DNA of 19,447 nucleotides from DASWHF01 sp036393295 (GCA_036393295.1 DASWHF010000139.1:1-19447), one strand, 5' to 3'. Positions 1 to 8,225 are shown, numbered from the stretch's first letter. The notes: generated by a model not told the origin, from the sequence alone. Translations and numbers: made by a program.

Positions 1-1
1 G

Positions 2-187
2 CAGCTGAAGCAGGCCAACGCCCAGAACCGCTACGAGGTCACGCCGGACGATCTGCCGGCGCACTGCCCGATGGAGGGCACCAGCCTGTGGAACTCGCAC
101 CCGCGCGTGTACCTGCCGTTGGAGGAAAGCGGTGAGGCACGCTGCCCCTACTGCGGGGCGATCTACGTGCTCAAGCGCGACGAATAG
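2..187 (+). CDS. Zinc-finger domain protein (zf-CHCC type), 3' end only
   Basis: This reading frame is open from the window edge to a TAG stop and gives the last 61 residues of a protein. It contains a Cys-Pro-Met-Glu-Gly motif, then a His, and a terminal Cys-Pro-Tyr-Cys-Gly pair, which matches the zf-CHCC zinc-finger family (related to the NDUFS6 C-terminus). Proteins of this family in proteobacteria are only about 60-70 residues long, so only a few N-terminal residues should be missing. The family binds a metal through the Cys/His set; its cellular role in bacteria is poorly defined. It lies 46 bp upstream of the ELM1-family gene on the same strand and probably heads or belongs to the same transcription unit. 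The start codon lies outside the window. Confidence 0.8.
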   Translation, partial: QLKQANAQNRYEVTPDDLPAHCPMEGTSLWNSHPRVYLPLEESGEARCPYCGAIYVLKRDE

Positions 188-233
188 TCCGGCGCGGCCG
201 CTGCACCGATTCGTTCCCTCGGGGGCTTGAGAG

Positions 234-1166
234 ATGACCGCGACCGACAAGGCCCCGAACCCGCGCATCGTCTGGGCGTTCACCGACGGCAAGCCCGGGC
301 ACCAGAACCAGACCCAGGGGCTGATCAAGGCGCTCGGCGTGTTCATGCCGATCGCCGTGCAATGGCTGCCGGCGCCGGGGCCACTCGCCGCGCTGCGCGA
401 TCTGCTGCTCAAGCGCTTTCCGGCCGGTGCCGACTTCGACGCCCCGGACCTGCTGATCGGCGCCGGCCACGGCACGCACCTGCCGATGCTGGCGGCGCGG
501 CGGGCGCGCGGCGGGCGGGCGATCGTGCTCATGAAGCCGAGCCTGCCGCTGCGCTGCTTCGATCTGTGCGTGATCCCGGAGCACGATGCCAGCCGCGGCC
601 ACAACGTGCTGACCACGCGCGGCGCGCTCAACCCGCTGATCCCGGCGGCGCGCAAGAATCCCGACGCCGGCATGATCCTCATCGGCGGGCCGTCGCCGCA
701 TTTCGGCTGGGACGACGCGGCGATCGCCGGCCAGGTCGAGACCATCGTCGCACGCGCCCCCGAGGTCCTGTGGCTCGCCACCACCTCGCGCCGCACGCCG
801 GCCGCGACGCTCGCGCGGCTGCGCGCCGTCAAGATGGGCAATCTGCAGCTGGCGCCGGTCGAGGAGACCAGGCCCGGCTGGCTGGCCGGCAAGCTCGCGA
901 CCGCGACGCGCGCCTGGGTGAGCGAGGACAGCGTCTCCATGGTCTATGAGTCGTTGACGGCGCATGTCGCGACCGGCCTGCTGCGCGTTCCGGTGCGCCG
1001 CGCCGGGCGCGTCACCCGCGGTCTCGAGCAGCTCGTCGGGACCGGTGCCGTCACGACCTTCGACGCCTGGAGCGCCGGCACGCCGCTGGCGCCGCCCAGG
1101 GAGCGTTTCAACGAGGCGGCGCGCGTCGCGCACTGGATCAAGAGCCAATGGTTTCCCGCCGGCTGA
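234..1166 (+). CDS. Mitochondrial fission ELM1-family protein
   Basis: A 310-residue protein. Its N-terminus carries the family signature around residues 12-28 (W-x-F-T-D-G-K-P-G-H-x-N-Q), followed by the expected Gly-rich segments (GAGHGTHLP near residue 79, IGGPSPHFGW near residue 150). The family is named for plant ELM1, but bacterial members have a glycosyltransferase-like fold and are often found in LPS or polysaccharide loci; their reaction is not established. The ATG at 234 is preceded by a G-rich stretch at 221-225. The 3' end overlaps the next gene by 19 bp, which implies translational coupling with the glycosyltransferase. I infer a role in envelope glycan synthesis from context only. 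Confidence 0.85.
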   Translation: MTATDKAPNPRIVWAFTDGKPGHQNQTQGLIKALGVFMPIAVQWLPAPGPLAALRDLLLKRFPAGADFDAPDLLIGAGHGTHLPMLAARRARGGRAIVLMKPSLPLRCFDLCVIPEHDASRGHNVLTTRGALNPLIPAARKNPDAGMILIGGPSPHFGWDDAAIAGQVETIVARAPEVLWLATTSRRTPAATLARLRAVKMGNLQLAPVEETRPGWLAGKLATATRAWVSEDSVSMVYESLTAHVATGLLRVPVRRAGRVTRGLEQLVGTGAVTTFDAWSAGTPLAPPRERFNEAARVAHWIKSQWFPAG

Positions 1167-2266
1167 CGGTGGTGCAGATGCTGCCGGCCCTCGAGGGCGG
1201 CGGCGTCGAGAAGGGCACGCTCGAGGTCGGGCGGCATCTGGTCGGCCTCGGCCACCGGTCGATCGTCATTTCCGCGCCCGGGCGCATGGTCGATCAGCTC
1301 GTGCGCGAGGGCAGCGAACACCTGCCCTGGGACGTCGGCGCCAAGCGCCTGACGACCTTGCGCTGGATCCGTCCGCTGCGTCGCCTGCTCGCCGAGCGGC
1401 ATGTCGACATCCTGCACCTGCGCTCGCGCCTGCCGGCGTGGATCGGCTATTGGGCGTGGAAGCGCATGCCGCCGGCGGCGCGGCCGCGGCTGGTGACCAC
1501 GGTGCACGGTCCGTACACGCCCGGCCGCTACAGCGCGGTGATGGTGCGCGGCGAGCGCGTCATCGCCATCTCGGACATGATCCGGTCCTATATATTAAGT
1601 AACTACCCGTGGGTCGATCCCGGCGTCATCCGCGTGATCCCGCGCGGCGTCGATCCGCGCGCCTATCCGCACGGCTACCGGCCGCCGGCCGAATGGCGCG
1701 AGCGCTGGGACCGCCAGTTTCCGCAGCTGCGCGGCAAGTTCGTCGTCACCCTGCCGGGCCGGCTCACGCGCTGGAAGGGCCAGGAGGATTTCATCGACAT
1801 CGTCGCGGGCCTCAAGCGCCACGGCCTGCCGGTGCACGGCCTGCTGGTCGGCGACGCCCATCCGAAGAAACGCGCCTTCGCCGACGCGCTGCGCGCCAGG
1901 ATCGCGCGCGCCGGCCTGACCGCCGACATCAGCTTCGCCGGCCACCGCGGCGATCTCAAGGAGATCATGGCGGTCTCGGACGTGGTGGTGTCGCTGTCCA
2001 CCGATCCCGAGGCCTTCGGGCGCGTCAGCCTCGAGGCCCTGTCACTCGGCGTGCCGGTGGCGGCCTATGACCACGGCGGCGTCGCCGAGCAGCTCGCGGC
2101 GATCTTCCCCGAGGGCCGCGTGCCGCCCGGCGACAAGCTGGCTGCCGAGGCGCTGCTGGCGCGCTGGGCCGCGCGGCGCCCGGCGGTCCCGCCCGGTCAA
2201 CCGTTTACGCTCGAACGCATGCTGAACGCAACCCTGGATGTCTATCGTGAGCTGGCCGGCGGTTAA
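1148..2266 (+). CDS. Glycosyltransferase family 4 protein
   Basis: A 372-residue GT-B glycosyltransferase. The N-terminal domain starts with the GT4-type acceptor-site pattern E-G-G-G-V-E-K (residues 16-22). The C-terminal domain begins around residue 197 with the LPGRLTRWKGQEDF strand-loop typical of GT4 enzymes. It contains the retaining-enzyme EX7E motif (Glu288 and Glu296, in PEAFGRVSLEALSLG). Such enzymes move a sugar from a nucleotide-activated donor onto a growing LPS core or O-antigen chain on the cytoplasmic face of the inner membrane; donor and acceptor cannot be read from sequence. The start overlaps the ELM1-family gene by 19 bp and the end overlaps the polymerase-like gene by 29 bp, so the three look like one coupled operon. 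Confidence 0.9.
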   Translation: MVSRRLTVVQMLPALEGGGVEKGTLEVGRHLVGLGHRSIVISAPGRMVDQLVREGSEHLPWDVGAKRLTTLRWIRPLRRLLAERHVDILHLRSRLPAWIGYWAWKRMPPAARPRLVTTVHGPYTPGRYSAVMVRGERVIAISDMIRSYILSNYPWVDPGVIRVIPRGVDPRAYPHGYRPPAEWRERWDRQFPQLRGKFVVTLPGRLTRWKGQEDFIDIVAGLKRHGLPVHGLLVGDAHPKKRAFADALRARIARAGLTADISFAGHRGDLKEIMAVSDVVVSLSTDPEAFGRVSLEALSLGVPVAAYDHGGVAEQLAAIFPEGRVPPGDKLAAEALLARWAARRPAVPPGQPFTLERMLNATLDVYRELAGG

Positions 2267-3530
2267 GAACGCAAGCTTCGAGCACTGGGCGCGCCTGCTC
2301 GCGTTGCTGATCGTGGCCTGGTCGCCGTTCCCCGGCGGGCCGCGCATGCCGAGCCTGCTGCTGGCCGCCATGGGCGCGTGGCTGCTGTGGCGGCGGCGCG
2401 CGGCGCTGTGGGAGTCGCTCGCGGTGCGGCGCTTCGCGCTGATCTTCGCGCTGTTGTGGGTGCCGGTGCTGTGGTCGGTGCCGTTCTCGGTCGACATCAG
2501 GAAATCCGCGCAGATCGCCGCGGCGCTGCCGTTGTTCGGCCTGGCCGGCCTCGCGCTGCTGCACGCGCTGCGCGACGCCGGGCACCGCCAATGGCTGGTC
2601 AAGTGGCTGGGCGTGGTGCTGCTGTTGTGGGCGTTCGACGGTCTCGTTCAGTACCTCTTCGGCCGCGACCTGCTGGGCATTCCACTGACCGCCGACGGCC
2701 GTGTGCAGGGCATGTTCGAGGGCAATCTGCACCTGGCTCTGCTGCTGTCCGTGCTGGCGCCGCTGGCGCTCGCCTTGCTGTTGCCGCTGGGCCCGTCGTG
2801 GGCGCTGGCCGCATTCGCCGTCGTGGCGGCGGTGGTGGCGCTGAGCGGCGTGCGCATGTCCTATGTCATGCTGGCCATTGCGGCGGTCGGCCTGTTTCTG
2901 CGGTTGCCGCGCGGTTACCGCTGGCCGGCGGTCGCGCTCGCGGCGTTGCTGCCGGTCGTGCTGTGGTCCGCCTCGCCGTTGCTGCAGGAGCGCGTGACCT
3001 GGATCTTGAGCGCCCGGAGCCTCGATTTCCAGGGTATCGACACCATGCTGAGCGGGCGGCTGACCATCTGGGAGTCCGCCGCCCGCATGCTCGCGGACCG
3101 GCCGCTGACCGGCGTCGGTGCCGGCGCCTTCGCCGCGGCCTATGACAGCTACTCGACCCGCCCGGACGACATGTTCCGCACCGGCGGGGCCTACGCGGGC
3201 GGTGTCTATCATGCCCACCAGCTTTACGTGTCGGTGGGCGCCGAATCGGGCGTGGCCGGCCTGGCCGCGGTGCTGCTGGCCTGGTTTCTCGGCCTGCGCT
3301 GGTATCTCGGCGCCGACGCCGCGCGCCGCGCCGCCGCCTGGCCGTTCGCCTTCAGCCTGTTCATCGCCACGTTTCCGGTCAATTCGCAGCCGGTGATGTA
3401 TACGCTCTGGTGGTTTCCGGTGCTGCTGTTGCTGTTGAGCGCGACCCTGGCGGCGCTTGGCGCGGGGCGGCCGGGCGGGCAAACTAACGGTGTTGCGGCC
3501 GCACGCGCCGCACGCAGCAAGGAGCAGTGA
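2238..3530 (+). CDS. O-antigen ligase / polymerase-like membrane protein (Wzy_C type)
   Basis: A 430-residue, strongly hydrophobic protein with about ten or more membrane segments. Towards the C-terminus it has the pattern of the O-antigen ligase/polymerase superfamily: the segment around 3106-3260 reads GVGAGAFAAAYDSY and then YHAHQLYVSVGAESG, ahead of the last membrane helices. This periplasmic loop carries the conserved His-rich region of WaaL-like proteins. The likely role is joining O-antigen to lipid A-core, or polymerising repeat units; the two cannot be separated by sequence alone. The ATG at 2238 overlaps the glycosyltransferase by 29 bp; an in-frame GTG at 2247 is an alternative. 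The stop overlaps the next ATG by one base. Confidence 0.85.
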   Translation: MSIVSWPAVKNASFEHWARLLALLIVAWSPFPGGPRMPSLLLAAMGAWLLWRRRAALWESLAVRRFALIFALLWVPVLWSVPFSVDIRKSAQIAAALPLFGLAGLALLHALRDAGHRQWLVKWLGVVLLLWAFDGLVQYLFGRDLLGIPLTADGRVQGMFEGNLHLALLLSVLAPLALALLLPLGPSWALAAFAVVAAVVALSGVRMSYVMLAIAAVGLFLRLPRGYRWPAVALAALLPVVLWSASPLLQERVTWILSARSLDFQGIDTMLSGRLTIWESAARMLADRPLTGVGAGAFAAAYDSYSTRPDDMFRTGGAYAGGVYHAHQLYVSVGAESGVAGLAAVLLAWFLGLRWYLGADAARRAAAWPFAFSLFIATFPVNSQPVMYTLWWFPVLLLLLSATLAALGAGRPGGQTNGVAAARAARSKEQ

Positions 3531-4237
3531 TGACCACGACATTGAAGACGCTCAGCCGCCGGCTGCGCATCCCGTTCAACCGGCGCTATGCCTTCCGGCG
3601 GCTCGCCGACTATCACGCGCGGCCGCGCAGCCTGGAGGAGACCGTCGATTGGGCGATGCGCTTCGGCGGCGGCGGTTATTACACCGTCAAGACGCTGCAG
3701 ATTCCCAAGGAGATCACGGCGCTCGCCCGGTCGGTCGAGGCCTTGCGGCCCAAGGTCATCCTGGAGATCGGCACGGCGCGCGGCGGCACGCTGCTGATCT
3801 GGTCGCGGCTGGCGTCGGAGGAAGTCATCAGCTGCGACCTCAACGACATGCGCGTGCAGGGCGAGCTGTACCGTGCCTTCCCGTCGCCCGGATCGAAGTG
3901 CAGGGTGACGCTGCTGTCCGGCAACTCCCACGAGCCGGCCTTCAAGCAACGCGTCGCCGCGGCGCTTGCCGGGCGCAGAGCGGATTTCCTGTTCATCGAC
4001 GGCGACCACACCGAGGGCGGCGTCAGCGCCGATTTCAACGACTACAAGGAGTTCGTGCGGCCGGGCGGGATCATCGCCTTTCACGACATCGTCGAGAACC
4101 AGCCGCTGCCGACCAACCAGGTGTATCACCTGTGGAAGCGCATCAAGGACGAATATCCGAGCGAGGAGTTTGTGAACGACCGGATGCAGTGCGGTTTCGG
4201 CATCGGCATCCTCCGCCTGCCGGATAATTCTCGGTAA
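3530..4237 (+). CDS. Class I SAM-dependent methyltransferase, CmcI / cephalosporin hydroxylase-like
   Basis: About 235 residues. The SAM-binding motif I reads V-I-L-E-I-G-T-A-R-G-G-T, and motif II contains the acidic CDLND. A later D-F-L-F-I-D-G-D-H-T-E-G-G segment and an AFHDI segment are typical of the CmcI/Methyltransf_24 group, which includes sugar and rhamnose O-methyltransferases of surface glycans. I infer methylation of an LPS or O-antigen sugar from context. I chose the ATG at 3530 rather than the GTG at 3527 because AAGGAG at 3519-3524 is ideally placed for it; it forms a TGATG overlap with the stop of the ligase-like gene. It is the last gene of the left plus-strand operon. Confidence 0.85.
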   Translation: MTTTLKTLSRRLRIPFNRRYAFRRLADYHARPRSLEETVDWAMRFGGGGYYTVKTLQIPKEITALARSVEALRPKVILEIGTARGGTLLIWSRLASEEVISCDLNDMRVQGELYRAFPSPGSKCRVTLLSGNSHEPAFKQRVAAALAGRRADFLFIDGDHTEGGVSADFNDYKEFVRPGGIIAFHDIVENQPLPTNQVYHLWKRIKDEYPSEEFVNDRMQCGFGIGILRLPDNSR

Positions 4238-4276
4238 GAAAACACCCGACGCCAAGGTGCAAAGACGCAGTATCGT

Positions 4277-4352
4277 GTAGGGTGGGGCCCTGCCCCACCA
4301 TCATTCGATCCATTCTTTCGACGCCGGCCGGTGGGGCAGGGCCCCACCCTAC
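4277..4352. repeat. Perfect 23-bp inverted repeat between convergent genes
   Basis: The arms at 4277-4299 and 4330-4352 are exact reverse complements (GTAGGGTGGGGCCCTGCC... and its complement) with a 30-base loop. It fills the gap between two convergent operons, so it could act as a two-way transcription terminator, although no T-tract follows either arm. The GTAGGGTGGG motif is common in dispersed intergenic repeats of environmental proteobacteria, so a REP/MITE-like element is equally possible. Just upstream (4248-4270) is a GACGCCAAGG...GCAAAGACGCAG stretch resembling another common intergenic repeat. Confidence 0.8.
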
Positions 4353-4392
4353 GCTCTTAATCCTACAAGCCGTGGCGTCGATCCCAGGAGGC

Positions 4393-5454
4393 TCATAGTC
4401 CGGCCAGTGCCGCTTCGAGCTCACTTCGTATCCGGTCGTCGGAGAAATACTTTTCGTAACTGGCGCGCGCCTGCGCCCCGAGCAGCGGCAGCCGCTCGGC
4501 CTGCACGGCGAGATGGCTTACCGCCTTGGCGAGCGCCTTCGGATTGGACGCGGGAACGAAGGTCAGGCCGCTGTCCGGCGCCTCGACCAGGCCGGCCGGG
4601 TAGGCGAGCGACATGCGCGTGATCACCGGCTTGCCGCAGGCGATGGACTGGAAGATCTTGTTGGGGATCACGCGCCCCGCCTTGGCGGTATGGCCGAACA
4701 CGCCCAGCAGGATATCGGCCTGGCGGATGCGCTCCGGCAACCGGCGGTAGGGGATCCAGTCCTCGAACACCACGTTCTCCAGCCCCTTGGCCTTTTGCCG
4801 GCATTTCGCCAGCAGCGGTCCGCTGCCGAGCAGGGTCCAGCGCACCCCCGCGCCGCCGAGCGCGTGCGCCGCGTCGACGATTACGCCGGGCCCCTGCAGG
4901 CCGATGAAGCTGCCGAAGAACAGCACCTCGATCGGCCGGCCCGGCGGTTTCGGTTCGGCGGCCGGCGCGAACAACGGCTGCTCGGCGCCGACATGCACCA
5001 CGTGCAGCCGCTCCGGCGCCACGCCGAGCGTCGCGGCGAAATAGCGCGCGTGCTCGCGGGTATCGGCCAGCACCCGGTCGGCGGCTTGGAGGCGCGCGCT
5101 CTCCCAACGCAGCAGGCGCGCCGCGCGCCGGCTGTCGGCCGGGAACTTCTCGCGCTCGTGGACCTGCTTGTCGTAGGCGCTGATCAGCGGGTCGGCGATC
5201 AACGGAGTGCCGTGCCGGCGGCTGAAACGCCGCGCCGCCGCCAGGTCGCGCTGGCGGAAGCACGGCACGAACACGAGATCCGGCGCGTGCACGCCGCGCA
5301 CCATCGCCTCGATGTCGCCGAGCCGGCTGAGCATGGGCTTGAAGCCCGCCACTTGCCAGCCGAGCTCGCGGAAGGCCTGGCGCAGGATGCGGTTGCGCGA
5401 ATAGTCGCGGTCGTAGCGCCCCCACCACAGCACCGTGCGCTTATCGGCGCTCAT
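4393..5454 (-). CDS. Glycosyltransferase family 4 protein
   Basis: A 353-residue protein with GT-B layout. The N-terminal domain opens with VLWWGRYDRDYSRNRIL, and the linker to the C-terminal domain is IEVLFFGSFIGLQGPGVIVDAA. Near residue 265 comes the donor-site region ADILLGVFGHTAKAGRVIPNK followed by IFQSIACGKPVIT. The first Glu of the usual EX7E pair is not obvious: the segment has Lys/Arg residues instead, as in a subset of GT4 enzymes. The likely job is sugar transfer in LPS core or O-antigen assembly; the substrate is unknown. The start overlaps the 3' end of the upstream WaaE-like gene by 14 bp, so the two are probably co-transcribed leftward. Confidence 0.85.
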   Translation of the reverse strand: MSADKRTVLWWGRYDRDYSRNRILRQAFRELGWQVAGFKPMLSRLGDIEAMVRGVHAPDLVFVPCFRQRDLAAARRFSRRHGTPLIADPLISAYDKQVHEREKFPADSRRAARLLRWESARLQAADRVLADTREHARYFAATLGVAPERLHVVHVGAEQPLFAPAAEPKPPGRPIEVLFFGSFIGLQGPGVIVDAAHALGGAGVRWTLLGSGPLLAKCRQKAKGLENVVFEDWIPYRRLPERIRQADILLGVFGHTAKAGRVIPNKIFQSIACGKPVITRMSLAYPAGLVEAPDSGLTFVPASNPKALAKAVSHLAVQAERLPLLGAQARASYEKYFSDDRIRSELEAALAGL

Positions 5455-6220
5455 CGCGGCGCGCGGCCTGAAAGCGCTCGCGGGTCTTGGCCAGCCGGAT
5501 GAAGCGCTGGAAGGCGTACATGTAACTGACGATCACGCCGTCGATGCCGTTGACGAATTCGCGCCGGCCGATGAGCGACTTGAGGAAGGCGAGCGGCGGC
5601 GTGAACAGCAGCTCGAGCGCGGACGGGTTGCGGCCCTTGGCGTGGCGGTCCTCGGCCTGGGCGCTGGAATAGAAATTCACCTTGTCGACGTGGTGGGTCA
5701 GCGAGCGGAACGACCGGTGCAGCACCATGCCCTTCAGGCGCCCGACGCGCCCGTCCCGCACCTGCACGGTGTCGTGCACCGGGCTCGTGCTGAAGCCGGC
5801 GTGCGACTTGCGGTAGAGCCGCACGGGATGGTGGTGCGCGGTCCAGGGATGGGCGCGCGCCTGGAAGCTGTAGAGCGGCAGGATCGGCAGCCGGTAGGCG
5901 GCCGCCGGCGCGCCGGCCGCGAACAGCGCCAGGATCTCGTCGCGCAGCCCGGGCGCGATCTCCTCGTCGGCGTCGATGTTGAGCAGCCAGTCGTTGCGGC
6001 ACTGCGACTCGCCGTAGACCTTCTGCTCGCCGTAGCCGGTCCAGGCGCGGTGCAGCACGCGCGCCCCGAGCGCCTCGCTCACCGCCACCGTGTCGTCCTG
6101 GCTGCCGCTGTCGACGACGATCACCTCGTCGACCCAGTCGCGCACGCTCTTGATCGCGAGTGGAATGCGATCGGCCTCGTTCTTGGCGATGATGAAAACC
6201 GAGATCGGCAATTTGCTCAT
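5441..6220 (-). CDS. Glycosyltransferase family 2, WaaE/KdtX-like LPS core enzyme
   Basis: A 259-residue GT-A glycosyltransferase. The N-terminus ISVFIIAKNEADRI is the classic GT2 start, followed by VDEVIVVDSGSQDDT with the nucleotide-binding Asp. The metal-binding acidic cluster D-A-D-E-E lies at residues 83-87. The WNEW-like region and overall length (about 250-260) match the WaaE/KdtX group, which adds a sugar to the first heptose of the LPS inner core. Its position beside waaA supports an inner-core role. It is divergent from waaA across a 104-bp gap and overlaps the downstream GT4 gene by 14 bp. The exact sugar cannot be told from sequence. Confidence 0.85.
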   Translation of the reverse strand: MSKLPISVFIIAKNEADRIPLAIKSVRDWVDEVIVVDSGSQDDTVAVSEALGARVLHRAWTGYGEQKVYGESQCRNDWLLNIDADEEIAPGLRDEILALFAAGAPAAAYRLPILPLYSFQARAHPWTAHHHPVRLYRKSHAGFSTSPVHDTVQVRDGRVGRLKGMVLHRSFRSLTHHVDKVNFYSSAQAEDRHAKGRNPSALELLFTPPLAFLKSLIGRREFVNGIDGVIVSYMYAFQRFIRLAKTRERFQAARRDERR

Positions 6221-6233
6221 GGCTGTGTAGAAT
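6205..6233 (+). promoter_or_regulatory. Candidate sigma-70 promoter for waaA
   Basis: TCGGCA at 6205-6210 and TAGAAT at 6228-6233 are separated by 17 bp and lie about 90 bp upstream of the waaA GTG. The -10 match is good and the -35 match is only 4 of 6. The -35 lies inside the first codons of the divergent WaaE-like gene. This rests on pattern matching only. Confidence 0.3.
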
Positions 6234-6262
6234 GTCGCCCGGGTCCGGCGCCGTGGGCAGAC

Positions 6263-6291
6263 ACTCTAGCAGGTTCGGCGTATTTCGGTAA
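6263..6291 (-). promoter_or_regulatory. Candidate sigma-70 promoter for the leftward glycosyltransferase pair
   Basis: Read on the minus strand, TTACCG (6291-6286) and TAGAGT (6268-6263) are 17 bp apart and about 45 bp upstream of the WaaE-like start. Both hexamers are imperfect (3 of 6 and 4 of 6). It would face the waaA promoter in the 104-bp divergent gap. Confidence 0.25.
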
Positions 6292-6324
6292 TCGGCGGGC
6301 GGGACCCGACCTGGACAAGACGGC

Positions 6325-7596
6325 GTGACCAGATTCCTTTACAGCCTCATCCTCTACCTCATGGTGCCGGCCGTGCTGACGCGGCTCGCGCTGCGCGGCC
6401 TCGGCAATCGCGGCTACTGGCGCCGCTGGGGCGAGCGCTTCGGCTTCGTGCCACGCTTGGCCCGCGCCGGGGCGATCTGGCTGCATGCCGTGTCGGTCGG
6501 CGAAACGCGCGCCGCCGCGCCGCTGGTGCGCGCCCTGCAGGCGCGCTATCCGGGCCGGCGGCTGCTCGTCACCACCATGACACCGACCGGTTCCGACCAG
6601 GTGCGGCAGTTGTTCGGTGACGGCGTCGACCACTGCTACGTGCCCTACGACCTGCCGACCGCGGTGCGGCGGTTTCTGAGCCGCACCCGGCCGGCGGCGG
6701 CGCTGATCATGGAGACCGAGCTGTGGCCGAACCTGTTTCACGCCTGCCGCAAGCGCGGCATCCCGGTGACGGTCGCCAACGTGCGCATGTCGGAACGTTC
6801 GCTGCGCCGTTACCGGCGCTTTCCGCGGTTGACGCGCGCGACGCTGGAGCAGGTCGATCTGTTCGCCGCCCAGACCGAGGCCGATGCCGGGCGCATGCGC
6901 GCGCTCGGTGCGCGCGCGCAGACGGTGCAGGTGACCGGCAGCATCAAGTTCGACATCGAGCTGCCGCCGGACCTGGCGACGCGCGCCCGCGCCTTGCGCC
7001 ACGCCTGGGGTGAGGCGCGGCCGGTGTGGATCGCGGCCAGCACCCACGACGGCGAGGACGAGCCGGTGCTGGCTGCGTTCGCGGAGCTCAGGCGCCGCCG
7101 CCCGGAGCTGCTGCTGATCCTGGTGCCGCGCCATCCCGAGCGCTTCGGCGCGGTCGCGCGCCTGTGTCGGCGTGGTACGCACACGGTGAGCCTGCGCAGC
7201 GTCGGCGACGCGGCGCTCGGCGCGGACACCGACATTCTGGTCGGCGACACCATGGGCGAGCTTCAGCTGCTCTACGCGACCGCCGACGTCGCCTTCGTCG
7301 GCGGCAGCCTGGTGCCGACCGGCGGGCACAACCTGCTCGAGGCCTGCGCGGTCGGCGTGCCGAGCGTGTTCGGCCCGCATATGTTCAACTTCGCGGAGAT
7401 CGCGCGCCTGTGCGCCGAGCGCGGCGCCGGCCGCCGGATCGCCGCGGCCGGTGAGCTGGCGGACGCGGTCGCGGCCTGGCTCGATGATCCGGCCGCGCGC
7501 GCGGTCGCCGGCGCGGCCGGCAGACAACTGGTCGAGGAGAATCGCGGCGCGCTCGCGCGCACCCTGGCCCTGATCAGCGCGCGGATTCCGGCTTGA
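6325..7596 (+). CDS. waaA: 3-deoxy-D-manno-octulosonic acid (Kdo) transferase
   Basis: A 423-residue protein, almost the same length as E. coli WaaA (425). It transfers Kdo from CMP-Kdo onto lipid IVA at the inner membrane, the first committed inner-core step. An N-terminal membrane anchor (residues 3-20) is followed by WRRWGERFGF, and then WLHAVSVGET, which places the catalytic Glu at position 60 as in the known family. Other family blocks are TTMTPTGSDQVR, METELWPNL, VTGSIKFDIE, PRHPERF, GDTMGELQLLY and FVGGSLVPTGGHNLLE. I accept the GTG at 6325 because it retains the conserved membrane anchor; the in-frame ATG at 6361 would remove part of it. The 3' end overlaps the hemerythrin-domain gene on the other strand by 23 bp. 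Confidence 0.97.
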   Translation: MTRFLYSLILYLMVPAVLTRLALRGLGNRGYWRRWGERFGFVPRLARAGAIWLHAVSVGETRAAAPLVRALQARYPGRRLLVTTMTPTGSDQVRQLFGDGVDHCYVPYDLPTAVRRFLSRTRPAAALIMETELWPNLFHACRKRGIPVTVANVRMSERSLRRYRRFPRLTRATLEQVDLFAAQTEADAGRMRALGARAQTVQVTGSIKFDIELPPDLATRARALRHAWGEARPVWIAASTHDGEDEPVLAAFAELRRRRPELLLILVPRHPERFGAVARLCRRGTHTVSLRSVGDAALGADTDILVGDTMGELQLLYATADVAFVGGSLVPTGGHNLLEACAVGVPSVFGPHMFNFAEIARLCAERGAGRRIAAAGELADAVAAWLDDPAARAVAGAAGRQLVEENRGALARTLALISARIPA

Positions 7597-8098
7597 CGCC
7601 GCGGCGCGCCGCCATGCGGCGGCCGAGCCCGGCGAGTTGCCCGGCGGACAGGACCTGCTCGGCGCGGTCGAAGACCTCGGCCTCCTCGATGGCGATGTGC
7701 TCGGCATAGGGCGCGCGGAAGCGCGCGGCGCTCGCCGCGAAGGCCACCGGATCGGTCGCCGGCGACAGCCCGGTGAGTGCCGCCTCCAGCTCCGTCCAGG
7801 CGTCGGCCATCGCCGCATGATCGCGTTCGAGGCGCGCCAGGGTCTGATCGAGCGCCGGATCGGCGCGCAACAGCAGCGGGAACAGATCGACCTCCTCGTC
7901 CTCGTGGTGATGTCGCCCGGCAGTCGAGAAATAGCGGACGATCTCGTCGGCCGCGGCGCGCGCGGCCGGATCGGCGCCGGTCTCGCGCAGGTGACCGGCG
8001 AGCCGCTCCAGGGTGGCGAGGTAGCGCTGAATGCGGCCGTGGCAGGCGCGCAGCAGCGCGATGGGCTGGTCGAATCCGGGGGCGGGCTTGGGCAGCAT
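7574..8098 (-). CDS. Hemerythrin domain-containing protein
   Basis: A 174-residue protein with the hemerythrin HHE signature. There is an early helix with ACHGRIQRYL, then a HHHEDEEVDLFP block near residues 63-74, a third helix ERDHAAMAD, and a last helix with HIAIEEAEVF near residue 132. These His/Glu residues would hold a di-iron centre that binds oxygen or senses NO or redox state. The protein has no membrane segment or signal peptide, so it should be cytoplasmic. Its stop lies inside the end of waaA (23-bp tail-to-tail overlap), so the two genes are convergent and probably unrelated in function. The exact role (oxygen or iron handling, RIC-like repair) is not determined. Confidence 0.88.
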   Translation of the reverse strand: MLPKPAPGFDQPIALLRACHGRIQRYLATLERLAGHLRETGADPAARAAADEIVRYFSTAGRHHHEDEEVDLFPLLLRADPALDQTLARLERDHAAMADAWTELEAALTGLSPATDPVAFAASAARFRAPYAEHIAIEEAEVFDRAEQVLSAGQLAGLGRRMAARRGVKPESAR

Positions 8099-8216
8099 AC
8101 GGGTTCTCGTAGGACGGCGATGCCGGCCAGCTTAGCGCCCGGGTCCGCCACGGTAAACCGGCCGACCGGCGGCACCGCGTGCCGGCGACCGGAGAGTACA
8201 GCGCGCCGCGACTTCC

Positions 8217-8225
8217 TGGTAGAAT
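8217..8225 (+). promoter_or_regulatory. Candidate extended -10 promoter for the SxtJ/DUF5989/carbamoyltransferase operon
   Basis: TGGTAGAAT fits an extended -10 element (TG-N-TATAAT type) and lies about 65 bp upstream of the first gene of the operon. No convincing -35 hexamer precedes it. The rest of the 191-bp gap between the divergent hemerythrin-domain gene and this operon shows nothing else that I can name. Confidence 0.35.

Noticed and set aside
2205..3542. Long minus-strand open frame opposite the O-antigen ligase-like gene
   Set aside because: The translation is Arg/Gln/His-rich low-complexity sequence typical of the complement of a GC-rich coding region; the plus-strand membrane protein explains the region.
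6217..8175. Very long minus-strand open frame (about 650 residues) opposite waaA
   Set aside because: It is a shadow of waaA and of the hemerythrin-domain gene in another frame, with no recognisable domain and biased Arg/Ala/His composition.
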